Shown here: positions 26,396-37,125 of the stretch, one piece after another | Numbering within the stretch: position 1 is the stretch's first letter | Layout: the number at the start of each line of letters is the position of its first letter | Position numbers and translations under genes: made by a program | Source: Paraphaeosphaeria minitans | Lineage: Eukaryota; Ascomycota; Dothideomycetes; Pleosporales; Didymosphaeriaceae | Direction of reading: 5' to 3' | NCBI GenBank assembly: GCA_015832175.1 | Contig: WJXW01000001.1 | Location: forward strand, 2,790,001-2,854,000 | Length of the DNA stretch: 64,000 nucleotides | The notes under the pieces: model-generated | The model's database searches: none | What the model was told of the DNA's origin: nothing | The model's input: only the letters and a program-made list of their open reading frames with translations

Positions 26396-27459
26396 TTAAG
26401 ACTCTTCCCGCGTAGCCTCAATCTGCCGTTCGAACTCCGAGAACGCCTCTTGTGACATTGGGTACGTGTGCTCTGGGGCCGGGTACGCTCTACTCTTCAC
26501 TTCAGCTTTGTACTCTTGCATCGCCCTCATCGCCTCCGTCCAGACGTTGCCGTATTGCTTCACGAACTTGGGCAAGAAGCGTCCGGGCGGGAAGTTGCCC
26601 ATCATGTCTGTCTGCACCAGCACCTGGCCCGAGCAACCATTACCCGCACCGATACCGATGGTGGGAATACTCAGCTTCTTGGTCACCAGGGCAGCGACCT
26701 CGGCCGGGACCGCTTCAAGGACGACAGCATATGCGCCGGCCTCCTGCACGGCCTTTGCGTCTTCGAGCAGGTTGAGTGCCGAGGCGGTGCTCTTCCCTTG
26801 GACGCGGAAGCCACCGAGCGCATTCTGGCGCTGGGGTGTGAGCCCGATGTGGGCGAGGACGGGGATGCCGGCGGACGTGATCTTGGAGATGGTGAACGCC
26901 ATTTCTTTGCCGCCTTCTAGCTTGACAGACTTGACGCGGCCTTCTTTGACCATGCGAATGGCCGAGGCGAGGGCTTGCTCCGGGCTGATCTCGTAGCTGC
27001 CCATGGGGAGATCACCAACCTTTGCGCGTTTTAGTATAGGTTGAGGTGTATTTGAGGTATGGGACGTACTGTGAAAGCGCCTTTGGTCGCGCGCGCCACG
27101 GACCGACAGTGCAGCAGCATTTCCTCCATCAGGACCTCGCTGGTGTCCTCCATGCCCAGCGCGACCATGGCCAAGCTGTCTCCGACCAGTATTATGTCCA
27201 TACCGGCGTGGTCGGCGACGTGCGCGCTTGGGAAATCGTGCGCGGTGATCATGGTGATGGGCTCGTTCTTCCGGTAGAGGCTCTGGAGGGTGTTGATAGT
27301 GACGGGCTTGCGGGCATTGGCGGGCGGCGTGCCCAGTGGAGAGTGCGAGCTCCAGCGGACGGCGACGGTAGGCAGTGTGATCCGCGACAGCATGGGCGAC
27401 GGCAAGGCAGCGGGACGACCCGCTCTCCTCAGCGCCATCCTCGTGGTGTGCATGTTCAC
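26396..27459 (-). CDS. panB: Ketopantoate hydroxymethyltransferase (PanB), mitochondrial, 2 exons
   Basis: Transfers a hydroxymethyl group from methylene-tetrahydrofolate to 2-ketoisovalerate, giving ketopantoate for pantothenate and CoA. CDS is complement(join(26396..27019, 27070..27459)), 1,014 nt, 337 aa. The first ~40 residues are rich in Arg, Ser and Ala and look like a mitochondrial presequence. The TIM-barrel core has ITMITAHDFPSAHVADHAGM, ILVGDSLAMVALGMEDTSE with the metal-site Asp, VGDLPMGSYE made by splicing the 50-nt intron, VVLEAVPAEVAALV with the catalytic Glu, and IPTIGIGAGNGCSGQVLV. Length and motif order match fungal PanB. Confidence 0.95.
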
Positions 27460-28722
27460 GACGGCACGCGACAGCGGGGTGTGGTCGTGGCGGGGTCGGG
27501 AATTTCCGAATCGGGGACTATGGTGGGATTCCGGGTGAGCAGAAGGTGACTTCGGAGGAAAGCCATGGCGTGGGCCGGGGCGGCGCTTTTATTCAAGCTG
27601 TGATGGTTTTTGCGCAGTAGAGATCAGTATACTCGAGCTTTCTGGTGGAGCGGACGTACCAAGCGAAGCGAGGCCGAGGTCTGTCGATTGGGTTTAGCGC
27701 GTCGGCACGACTCAGCCCTATCTCCCGTGAACCAGGGCCCTGCAGACTGTTGGACTGCTATCCAGAGACTGCCACGGTTCAGCACTATTCGCATAGTCTC
27801 TACTTTGCTCCTTGAACCCACACACGATGGCTAATCTGCTCGTTGCAAGATGCATTGGCCGCACTACGGCGAGCGAGCGACGTCGGCCTGTTGAAAGACT
27901 CCGACAGGCAAAGGCCGCCAAGAAGGACAGACAGACTCGTCAGTACCTCGGGAGGACTTCAGGCTGGGTGCGACATATTCGGGGGTTCATGCTTCCGCGA
28001 TGCAAGTGAGCATCTGTGCCAAGATCAAGGCCGTTGGGCACTCGCTCGTTGCAAGATAAATTGGCCGCAGGTGACTCAGACTACACCTACAGTACCTACT
28101 GTATGCACTGAGAGGATCCACTGTCTTGACCAAATTCTACCTACAGTATCTCGCCGTTGGTCACCTTCACAAGTCGGGGCATGGGGGGAAGCAAAGTGGA
28201 TGCTCCAGCATCCATCCTAGGCAATAAGGCAATCAGCCCTGCAGCAATGTTCTACCAAAATCACGTCCTCCTGCTATCTATTGTCATATGTTTCATAATC
28301 AACTCCAACCGAATGCGGCGCACGAGAGGCATGTCACCGCAGCGCCCGCAGCTTGGCAGTAGCGCCGAATCGACGTGTCGGCAACATCGTAGCCGGCACC
28401 GCGAGCGTGACTACCCTGGACACTTGACAGCGTCGTTCCTGGCCACCCCAGTCTCCTACATGACCTGCGTCTTTGTCTGCTCCATCCTTACTACAGCGCT
28501 CACAGCATCCGCCCGTATCCTCCCACTGCACCAGTCTTTGCCCAGTAACCCTGCCTACAAACCAACGGCAGACGCAGCGAACTAGCCCCTCCCTGTTGCC
28601 GATTGCCCCGCGGGAAGCTCCCCTTCACTTCCGCCTGTCACCCGCGCGTCCCATTCAGCGCCTCCGACGGCCCTCAGATTTCATACAACCTTCACAGACG
28701 CTTGCCGGTGCCGTTTCTCGCC
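27460..28722. other. Intergenic, nothing recognised
   Basis: About 1.3 kb between the divergent panB and UBC8 genes, so both promoters lie here. Two copies of a CTCGTTGCAAGAT..ATTGGCCGCA segment occur near 27840 and 28045. No frame has a recognisable domain. Confidence 0.45.
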
Positions 28723-29733
28723 ATGAGTAGTCCCAAGCGAAGGATCGAGACCGATGTAGGTCATCTCAGCCAAGTCCTGCCTGGTCAAGATGTTTGCATT
28801 GCTGACGACTCGTCTTCTCTCCGAGCAGGTCATGAAGTAGGTTGCCATGGCTTTGAGGAGATGCCGACGCATGCTGACATGCTACTAGGATGTACGCCAA
28901 CCACTGTTTCCGCCTCACTCCCGATTAGCGACTGATACGCGACAGGCTGATGAGCGACTACGAGGTCACATTGGTCAACGATAACAGTACGCTCTAATCT
29001 GAATCTACTTTAACTGTCCAGCTAACAACCTCTCAGTGTGCGTTCCGCTGCCAGCCGCCTCGAGACCGATGCGTAGCATGATCGCTGACCAACAATAGGC
29101 AAGAGTTCTATGTCAGGTTCAAGGGCCCAGTAGAGAGTGCGTCGCAGCAAATAATAGGCACTGCGAAAACGGCTAACGATAACAGCACCTTTCGAAGGTG
29201 GTCTTTGGAAAATACACGTTGAGCTGCCCGATCAGTACCCGTACAAGAGCCCCAGTATCGGATTTGTGAACCGGATATTCCATCCCAACATCGATGAGCT
29301 GTGAGTGGTCCATGAGAAACGTTACAACGTCTAAAAGAGCAGTCACTGACCATCCTGCAGGTCAGGGTCGGTTTGCTTGGACGTCATCAACCAGACATGG
29401 TCACCAATGTACGACATGATCAACATCTTCGAAGTCTTCCTTCCTCAACTTCTCCGATACCCCAACCCAACCGATCCGCTGAATGGCGAAGCCGCCGCTT
29501 TGTTGATGAGGGAACCGAAGAGCTACGACGCGAAAGTCAAGGGTACGTGGACAGTTGGAGACAAGTGCGGGAACAGGATCTAATGCATGGCAGAATACGT
29601 GCAAAAGTACGCTTCGAAAGACACGTCCGAAGACTCGGACAAGGACAATGATGATGACGACGAGATGAGCTCTGTTGGCAGCTATGAGTCTGGCGATGAC
29701 GACGAAGCAGCCGGCAACATGGAGGATATCTAG
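28723..29733 (+). CDS. ubc8: Ubiquitin-conjugating enzyme E2 (Ubc8/UBE2H family), 8 exons including 8-nt and 1-nt exons
   Basis: E2 enzyme; in yeast the orthologue works with the GID ligase on gluconeogenic enzymes. CDS is join(28723..28755, 28829..28836, 28946..28986, 29037..29037, 29099..29136, 29186..29300, 29361..29542, 29594..29733), 558 nt, 185 aa. The N-terminus [20 protein letters not shown] matches yeast Ubc8 closely only if the 8-nt exon GTCATGAA is included. The next block, [15 protein letters not shown], needs a single T (29037) flanked by an ideal acceptor (CTAAC..CTCTCAG) and donor (GTGCGT) to build the ATG of Met28. The core has [20 protein letters not shown] with catalytic Cys84, then [17 protein letters not shown]. 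The acidic tail is typical of Ubc8. All seven introns are GT-AG, 49-109 nt. Confidence 0.92.
28829..28836 (+). other. ubc8: 8-nt microexon of ubc8
   Basis: GTCATGAA between CGAGCAG and GTAGGT. It supplies Val12, Met13 and two bases of Lys14, residues conserved in Ubc8. Without it, exons 1 and 3 do not join in frame. Confidence 0.85.
29037..29037 (+). other. ubc8: Putative 1-nt exon of ubc8
   Basis: A single T lying between CTCTCAG and GTGCGT. With the final A of the preceding exon and the first G of the next it forms ATG for Met28 of NDNMQEF, conserved in Ubc8. The 50-nt intron before it and the 61-nt intron after it each have their own branch-site-like sequence. Confidence 0.7.
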
Positions 29734-30611
29734 GTGATATCTTCACACCAGCTGGCTACGTGACTCTCTTTTCTCTTCTCTTTTTTCTCTTGTCTCCGCA
29801 TCGGTTTACAGACAGACGGACGTTTAGGGCGCATCTTGGCGCTTATTCCACTTATACCGGCTGCATCATATTCCCCCCGGTCATCGGTCTCACATATTTG
29901 CGGGTTCTGGATACTGTTTATGCCCTTTTGGTTCTTGGTACCATGGTTTTCGTTGCATGAGTCGTGAAAGCAGAACTATAGGTCTATGGGTCTGCTCTAG
30001 GAGAATCGGGATGGAGGATCGCACTACTGCAATGTTGTACGTAGAAATGGCCATTATTTCTTCACTGCAATTTGACCTCGTGTGTTATCAATTTCTCAAC
30101 GTAGTCCATGGAATTACTATGAAGTGCAACCGATTCGGTCTACGCATAGGACCGCAAAGCCTTCACGGCCAATTGAAGCTCGCGCAAACGTAGCCTTATC
30201 TCCCGTAACGCACATGAAACAATCGAGCAGCGTTTCGCCACCTCCCAAATGTGCATCCGAAGATGGTCCCCCCACCTGCCAAGCGTAACCATATCAAAGC
30301 TTGAGCTCACATGGAAGGGAAAACGCCGTTGGCAGATGCTGAGAACAGGCCATATAATAGAGAATGCTTTGATAATCCTGGTGAAACTTGGAGAAGCTTC
30401 GAACGCTGATGGATACTAATTCATCATGAGGCAATAAAGTAAGTGCTCCCTCGGAAGCTCGAATGCAGGGACATGGTAACGTAAACCTGTAAAAGAGGGG
30501 TGTCATGGCGTCGACCCTAGCACATAACGAGAATCGTTGTGACAAACAGACAATCCAGCGAGTACAGCCTGACTGGGACAGTGGTTAAGGCCATCTATGG
30601 ACCTGACTACC
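29734..30611. other. Intergenic, convergent 3' ends
   Basis: Separates ubc8 and the KAR5-like gene. No supportable coding region. Confidence 0.5.
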
Positions 30612-32576
30612 TCAGCGAACGGTAGAGGCGCGTCGGAAGTTAAGGATCCGATCTCGCAGGTCCGGGTATTTCTGAGCTTCCTTTGACAACGACAGATTCT
30701 CGACAATTGCGGGCACTGTCACATGAATAGGATGTGAAGATTGAATTGCCGTGTACTCCGAAGACGGTAGTGTTGTAGGAATCGACTCATTCCGGGGAAG
30801 GTTTGCTGTTGTCTGATTTTGCGGAGCACTTCGTTGACGGGAGAGCCTCTGGCGGATTGAATTAATCACGGGCTGGCGCTCGGTATTGCTGAATGCGTAT
30901 CTGAGTATTGGAAGGGATGCACTGATAATCAGCGCAATACATGCACTGACCTTGAGTCGCCTGCAGTTTGATTAGCAGGCATCGATGCGATGAGGAGCAA
31001 AGACTTACAGAAGCATCTGTTCGAATTTCTTTACTTCGCGAAGCACGTTCACAAAGGTGTCCAGATCGAAGGACTTGGAGAGTGACCACATGATAGCGTA
31101 AGTAGATGCGCCACAGATGAGCAATGCCAGCGTCATGGTGATGAGCTTACGAGCCGCTTTACCAACAACGGGAACACTAGAAACACTTTTGGTGAACAGC
31201 AGGAGGCCCACCATAATACCTCCAATACTGAGAAAGGTAATGAAAGTCTCAAAGCTGCCTAGCAAGCGTCCTGCAGTCTGTGCTACCGAAGCAAGGTTAC
31301 CGAGACCCGCGTTGACGATCTCAATCTGGGCAATGGAGCCGTCCAGATCTTTTTTCAAGGATATAATCTTGTCGTTGAGTCCGTCAACTTCCAAAGTGGC
31401 GCTGGAGAGTCCAGTTCCCAGAATGTCTAAGCTCTTTACCGTTGTTTCGTGTTGCTGCTGTAGGGCGAGTGTGTTCTTAGTGTGATACTGCTGCAGCTCT
31501 TTCTTGTGCGCGTTTAGCTGTTCGGATAGCTCCATGACCTTTCCCTGGAAGAATTCGTCAATGGTTGTAGAAAATTGAACTAGGAAATCGACCTGATGCT
31601 GCGACATGACTTCGTTGTTCTTCGCAACTGAGGTCTGGAAGTTCTCAGCCATTCTGGATCGGAGGGTGGAATAGTGTTCATCGATCTGGTATTGCGAAGC
31701 TTCCACTTCTGACCGCATGTTGCGAAGGTCTTCGCTGGTCTCCATCAATTGGTCATGATATTGTCTATGGGCGTCTTTCGCAAATGTTGTGAATTCATCC
31801 GCCGCCTGTTGAGACTGTTCAAAGGATCGGGTGAAATTGTTGGAAAATGTGTCCAATTGATCGTTCATAGACTGCATCTTCGACGCCAAGGGCTGAACAG
31901 AGTCGTGCATCTTGGCTACCACAAGAGTGAGGTTTTTGTGGACCTGGATAGCTCGTTCTGTCTCGATGTGCTGCCGGGTAAGATGGCAGATGTGCATGGC
32001 CCGACTTCTTGCGTTACTGTAGGAAGTCCAGCTTTGGGGCAATGCCTGCATTGTTGTGAGGCATTGCTGGAGATCTGTCTTGGTTGCCTTGGGATAACAA
32101 AGCTCACCAGTGACCACTTCTGCCTTACCCCACCAAGATCGTTTAACGCAGGCTTCTTGCGAGGGAAGAAATGCTTGACATTTGGGAGGCGCCTTTGTAT
32201 ATTGACTTTGAGCACCAACAAGTTCGCAAATGGCCAGTTTGAGAGCAAATTCGTTGTGCACATCTTCTAGAACTTGATCAGGATAGCTTTGGGCGAATTC
32301 TGAAGGTTTGTCAAGAAGTTGGCATTCAACCGTGAGCTTTGAGGTGGCGAGCTGAGTGCATGCTGGTTTTGAGCTCAGGTGTTCGAGCCAAGCCCACGTC
32401 TCTTTAAGTTCAGTGTCCTGACTGATCTGGGCATTCACTTGCATGACCAGGGACAGTTGGGGGTCAATATCATGGCCGTGGCTTGCATGAGGCGATGGAT
32501 ATTGGGCCGCGCCCATCGAGGTAGTCACAGCGAGTATGACGGTGTAGATTCGAGTGAATCGATGCAGGAGGTACAT
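30612..32576 (-). CDS. Kar5/Tht1-like nuclear-envelope fusion protein, 2 exons
   Basis: Probable factor for fusing nuclear envelopes during karyogamy. CDS is complement(join(30612..30960, 31009..32576)), 1,917 nt, 638 aa. A signal peptide (MYLLHRFTRIYTVILAVTTS) is followed by a lumenal part with spaced Cys residues (CTQLATSKLTVEC, CELVGAQSQYTKAPPKC, EACVKRSWWG, CYPKATKTDLQQC). A long coiled coil lies at about 200-430. Three hydrophobic segments follow: FETFITFLSIGGIMVGLLLF, ITMTLALLICGASTYAIMW, and one that crosses the splice (VSACIALIISASLPIL). Signal peptide, Cys-rich head, coiled coil and C-terminal membrane helices are the Kar5/Tht1 arrangement. The call rests mainly on architecture, so an unrelated ER coiled-coil protein is possible. 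Confidence 0.78.
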
Positions 32577-33350
32577 CTTGATGTCGAAGTAGAAACGATG
32601 TAGGAGCTTCTAGAGTACGAGTGACAGCTGCTGATACTTCCGGTTCGACTGTGTTTCCCAGAGGGTGGTAGGATGAAAGCAGACCAGAAGGAAGGAGCAC
32701 AGGGCTAGATATAGCTCGCTGCTCACAACGGCAGTCACTCCTACACCAAGAGGGTCAAGCGGTAGGTAAAAGACCGTCAATTACTTCCTACGAAGATGAA
32801 AGACGACCGAAAGCCGTCAGTAGATATACTGGCGCGTTGGTGAAGTTCCTGTGCAGCACTGAGTTAACTTGAGAGGTATCAGGTAAGTTAGCGAGTAGAG
32901 AGACTGGCGATGGCGGATTAGGACGTTTGACGAGTAAGAGAGGAGAGTGCCCTGCAGTCTGTTAGAAGGTTCGGAATTCAAGAGTATCGACGGAGGGAGG
33001 TTGCATGTCAGAGTATGAAGGTGGAGAGGGTGGTAGTTGCCCGTCCAGCTTCATCCAAGATGCTGCAACCGCGCTAGCGTGTAGCGAAGCCTTAGACTCC
33101 AGGCTGCAGTGTGCTCAGGCGCGCTTCTAAGAGCACCTAGTCATAGATTGTCCGATCGTAGACTCTGGTTCAAGACTCCGCTGTTGGACTGAATCGTTCC
33201 GACGCACACAATGTAGGGGAAGTTGTCGCACGTGACTTCCCGGCGGCGGACTCCCGCTAGGTATTGGCCAATCCCGAATTGAGTCTTGGCGGCCGCGCAT
33301 CTGCAACGCTCCAGAAAAGCTACGCCAGCAGCATTGTCGTCAATCACACG
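32577..33350. other. Divergent promoter region, nothing else recognised
   Basis: Gap between the KAR5-like gene and the uL6m gene. No coding frame is supported. Confidence 0.5.
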
Positions 33351-34163
33351 ATGTTTTCAACAGCACGCCGGCGCTGCGCCCGCAGCCTGCTCGCTCCCTC
33401 GAATCCCAAGACCGATTCGGTCCCTCTGTTCCTCCTTCCGGCCTTCCAGGCACCCGCTGCCGCGCGCGGTTTCGCATCGACCTCGCCATGTCAGTCTAAG
33501 ATCGGCTCCGCGCCGCTGTCCATTCCACCAGGCGTCACATTCAAGGTCATTCCGCCTTCTGCTAGGGGAAGAGGAGCGCGTTCGCAGGCAATGTCCACAG
33601 TCCAGATTAAGGGGCCGCTTGGAGAGCTCTCGATGGACGTCCCCGCCTATGTGAACATCGACCAAGATCCCGCCCTGTCGGGCCCGACACTCACGGTAGA
33701 GGATACCACAGACAAGAAGCAAAAGGCTATGTGGGGTGCGCATCCATCACCTCCGACCGTATAATATGCTTGCGGCTGACTTGTAGCAGGAACAACCCGC
33801 GCGTACCTTCAAAATCACATCCTCGGCGTGAGCGAAGGTCACTCTGCAATTCTCCGCTTCAATGGTGTTGGTTACCGTTCTACCATTGAAAAGACGGCTA
33901 CGACTGTCGAACCGGAATTTCCGGGTCAGGAATTCGTGAACTTGAAGGTCGGATACTCTCACCCAATTGAGCTGGGTATTCCCAAAGGCATGAAGGCCAG
34001 CACGCCACAGCCCACACGTTTACTGTTGGAAGGCCCCGAAAAGGAGGTGGTAATGCAATTCGCGGCAAAGATAAGGAAGTGGAGGGTACCGGAGCCGTAC
34101 AAAGGGAAGGGAATCTTTGTGAACGGAGAGACAATCAAGCTGAAGAACAAGAGGACGAAATAA
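33351..34163 (+). CDS. Mitochondrial large-subunit ribosomal protein uL6m, 2 exons
   Basis: Structural protein of the mitochondrial large ribosomal subunit near the sarcin-ricin loop. CDS is join(33351..33735, 33790..34163), 759 nt, 252 aa. The start MFSTARRRCARSLL begins an Arg/Ser/Ala-rich presequence of about 70 residues. The L6 fold has VQIKGPLGELSMDVPAYVNI, then MWGTTRAYLQNHILGVSEGH (across the 54-nt intron), FNGVGYRSTIEK, LKVGYSHPIELGIPKGM and the C-terminal KIRKWRVPEPYKGKGIFVNG. Acceptor GCAG was chosen over TAG three bases earlier because MWGTTRAYL is the family form. Length is typical of fungal uL6m. Confidence 0.93.
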
Positions 34164-34764
34164 GTGCTCGTTGGCATGAAGTATATGTACTATATGTGTG
34201 TGGTTGTTGTATTATATCAAGAGACGGGCAGCATAGCGACCACCACTAGTCTGGCAATCTATCGGTGACAGCAAGCACCGATTCACTTCTCTATGTTCGT
34301 ACCAACAAACCAACGGAATTGTACAAAACATATTGCTTGAAGCGAAGGGCGGGACTCCTTGTGGTCACTCCCTGACAGCTCCAGACTGCACGCACTATAG
34401 TAGGACTCACGTCGAGCCGGATTTGCAGTTCGCAAGCTCCTAGAACGAAGTAACGAAGCTATTTGAGCATTTTCCCGGTGTAGGCAAGTCGAGCCCTTTC
34501 AGCACGCCCTTGGCCCCGGGGTTCATCCCCATGCAGAGAAGGGCGCAATCGAAGGTGTGGGGTACCTATCCCCACGCTAATGCAACCTCACGAGATCTCG
34601 AACTACCGTACGATAAGCAATGCTTCTCAACCCACAGGGCCTACAATTCGGCAGCCCTTTAAATCATCCCAAATGCGATAGCTCGCCCTGGCAGTGACAC
34701 AGTGGGACAATAACGAACCCTCACGACGCGTACCCAAACTCACCAACGACCGTTTCAACTCAAG
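34164..34764. other. Intergenic, nothing recognised
   Basis: 3' flank of the uL6m gene and promoter of the methyltransferase. No other feature seen. Confidence 0.5.
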
Positions 34765-35457
34765 ATGACCGAACCCGCCCCCGTCCCCGCGGACCTCAAA
34801 GACCGCTTGAAGAACTGCTACGACGCCATAGCACACACCTACAACGCCAAGCTCGGCAACGTCCTCGACAGCATCCGCCTCGACTACGTCAACCGTTTGC
34901 TGGGCCTCTTAAACGACACAGACCGCGCAGAAGCCACCCTCCTCGAGCTCGGCTGCGGCGCCGGCGTCCCCAGCACAAAGACCTTCCTCGACAACGCCTC
35001 GCCCTCCATCCGCGTCACCGCCAACGACCTGTCCACCGTGCAGCTCGACCTCGCGCGCCAGCACCTCGCTGACCATGTAGGAAGCGGCAAAGTCACGCTG
35101 GTCCCGGGCGACATGCTCGCGCTCGACTTCCCGCCCTGTTCGTTCCATGCCGTCACGGGGTTCTACTCCATCATCCACCTCCCGCGTACCGAGCAGGTTC
35201 TGCTCATGCGGAAGATCGCAGGCTGGTTGAACCCCGGTGGGTACTTTCTTGCGAATTTTGCGGGCGAGGAGCAGGAGAGCCATGTCATGGAGAAGTGGCT
35301 GGGGGAGGAGAAGGGGTGGACGTTTTGGAGTGGGTGGGGGGCGGAGGGGAGCGCGAAGATGGTGGAGGATGCGGGGTTGGAGGTGCTGGTCAGGGAGACG
35401 AGGGAGAGTAGCGTCGATGCTACGTTTTTGTGGGTTATTGCAAGAAAATGTGCTTGA
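34765..35457 (+). CDS. Class I SAM-dependent methyltransferase
   Basis: Single-exon protein of 230 aa. Motif I is LLELGCGAGVPSTKTFLDNA. An acidic loop follows (VTANDLSTVQLDLARQHL), then VTLVPGDMLALDFPPCSFHA and GFYSIIHLPRTEQVLLMRKI, the usual class I order. NPGGYFLANFAGEEQ and a short C-terminal strand complete the fold. It resembles small stand-alone methyltransferases annotated only as methyltransferase-domain proteins, so the substrate cannot be inferred. The ATG at 34765 is in good context (CAAGATGACC). The wholly plus-strand ORF and full-length core suggest a working enzyme. Confidence 0.88.
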   Translation: MTEPAPVPADLKDRLKNCYDAIAHTYNAKLGNVLDSIRLDYVNRLLGLLNDTDRAEATLLELGCGAGVPSTKTFLDNASPSIRVTANDLSTVQLDLARQHLADHVGSGKVTLVPGDMLALDFPPCSFHAVTGFYSIIHLPRTEQVLLMRKIAGWLNPGGYFLANFAGEEQESHVMEKWLGEEKGWTFWSGWGAEGSAKMVEDAGLEVLVRETRESSVDATFLWVIARKCA

Positions 35458-36103
35458 GGGGGGTGGGTGGTGGCACAAGGGAAGAGATAGAAGCTATTAA
35501 ACTTGTCAAGGGTTCTGTCGTCTGCATTTTGGCTGTTATCGGCGGCTGAGATGCTCCAGCGCGTGGCTTGAAAAGCTTTCAACCACCATCAACTAGAAGC
35601 ACTATGATCAGCCACTTACGCTTTGGTGTTCCTACACAAACGATGCCTCAGCCGCGGGATGGTCAAAGGGGCTTTGCGAGCAGCGTGATGATGTTGTGCC
35701 GAATGTGCTTCGGAACGAGTGTGTCTCTCTTTGTCAGGATATCGAGCTCTCTCCTGGACAGCATCTTTTTGAGTATACTCGCGACGTTTGTCAGACAAGC
35801 AGATCTTGTCCATAATCGGAGTGCTGTAAATGTGATAGCTTCACGAAACGTGCAGTCAATCTTCAGTATATGCGGCGTATATAAGCCTGGGCTGAACTCA
35901 CTAACCTTCGTCGCCTCTGGCCACAACCAACGGGTGAGATCAGGAGACAGTCTGGCTAATCCCGTAGTACCTGGCGCTGCGATTCACCTTCACCTGGCCA
36001 CAGCGTCAACTCCGCAAAAGGTTCACCGAGAATCCACCACTTACTTAGCTCCGACTACCTATATCAAAGAATGCCACGCAGGAACGACAACTAAAACTCG
36101 AGC
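35458..36103. other. Intergenic region upstream of hypothetical gene
   Basis: The reading frame of the next gene is open upstream to 35568, but the codons before 36104 have a composition and lack of pattern that argue against coding. No other feature seen. Confidence 0.45.
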
Positions 36104-37031
36104 AATGGCTCAACCTACAAACCGCCGGACCATGCGCGTCGCGCGAACTGACAGCATCTTCGTCGACACACCTGCGGCAACACCCGAACGTACCCTTCCC
36201 GAGAAGCCAGACCTTGAACTGGTTCACATACCACCTCACTACCTCCTTCCTCCCACGCAACCCTCCCCCTTCGAAGGCACTCTCGAAGCCTCGCTTAACG
36301 CCCTCCTCGACTTCGGCCGCACGCACCCCAACTCGATGTCCATCATGAACGTTCTCCGTCAGTGCGTTACTACGACGACGAACTGGCTTGATGTGCTTGT
36401 CCCGGTACTGGAACTCGAGGAGAATACGGCGATGGGAAACGGGCGCCTGCTGCTGGAGGAGCTTCTGTTCTTAGCCACGCGGACGCTGCTTCCCGAACAG
36501 ATTGCGCAGAATAGGGCGTGCATGCACCGCATGTACGCGGCGAAGAGGACCACGTCGATGAAGATGATTTTGCGATATGACATGCTGCGCGAGTGGACCA
36601 AGCGGGAAAACAAACACTTCATCATTGTCGAGTCCCATCCTCCCCTGCCCAACTTGGAGGCGTCGCTCTTGGCGGAGAAGTACGGCAAGCCGCACTCTGG
36701 AAGGAGGCCCTTGTTGGCAAACATTTGGGCCACGCTGATTGCGGCGCCAGCACAGGGCTACGGCGTCTACAAGGTGGGGCAGGCGATGAAGCATCATGTC
36801 ACGGGACTGGACAAGTGGCTCATGTTTGAAGACGACGAGGTCGCGGGGTGGAACACGGAAACACTGGTCCAGTTGGTGATGCAGGCCCTACTGCAATGGC
36901 AGTGGTTGAGGGATAATACAGAGCGCATGGAGCACATGGAGGTGAGAGGCTGGGAAGATTTGGAGGGGCGAACGGACGAGTGCGAATGGGTGCGAGATGA
37001 CAAAAGGACAAAAGAGCCAAGGCTTAGATGA
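36104..37031 (+). CDS. Hypothetical fungal protein
   Basis: Single-exon protein of 308 aa from the ATG at 36104 (MAQPTNRRTMRVARTDSIFV). After a ~70-residue disordered start it is mostly helical: LLLEELLFLATRTLLPEQIA, NRACMHRMYAAKRTTSMKMI and TLIAAPAQGYGVYKVGQAMK. The end is acidic and Trp-rich. No signal peptide or clear membrane helix. I do not recognise the family. A 25-bp tandem repeat starts ten bases after the stop codon. Confidence 0.6.
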
Positions 37032-37040
37032 TCTCGCAAG

Positions 37041-37125
37041 GGGAAAGAACGACACGGTGGACCGAGGGAAAGAACGACACGGTGGACCGAGGGAAAGAAC
37101 GACACGGGGGACCGAGGGAAAGAAG
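37041..37125. repeat. 25-bp tandem repeat in 3' flank
   Basis: Just over three copies of a 25-bp unit containing GGGAAAGAACGACACGG and GGACCGA, directly after the hypothetical gene and probably in its 3' UTR. Confidence 0.9.

Noticed and set aside
35568..36103. N-terminal extension of the 308-aa hypothetical protein to 487 aa
   Set aside because: The extra residues look like random translation, and a good ATG lies at 36104 where the protein-like sequence begins.
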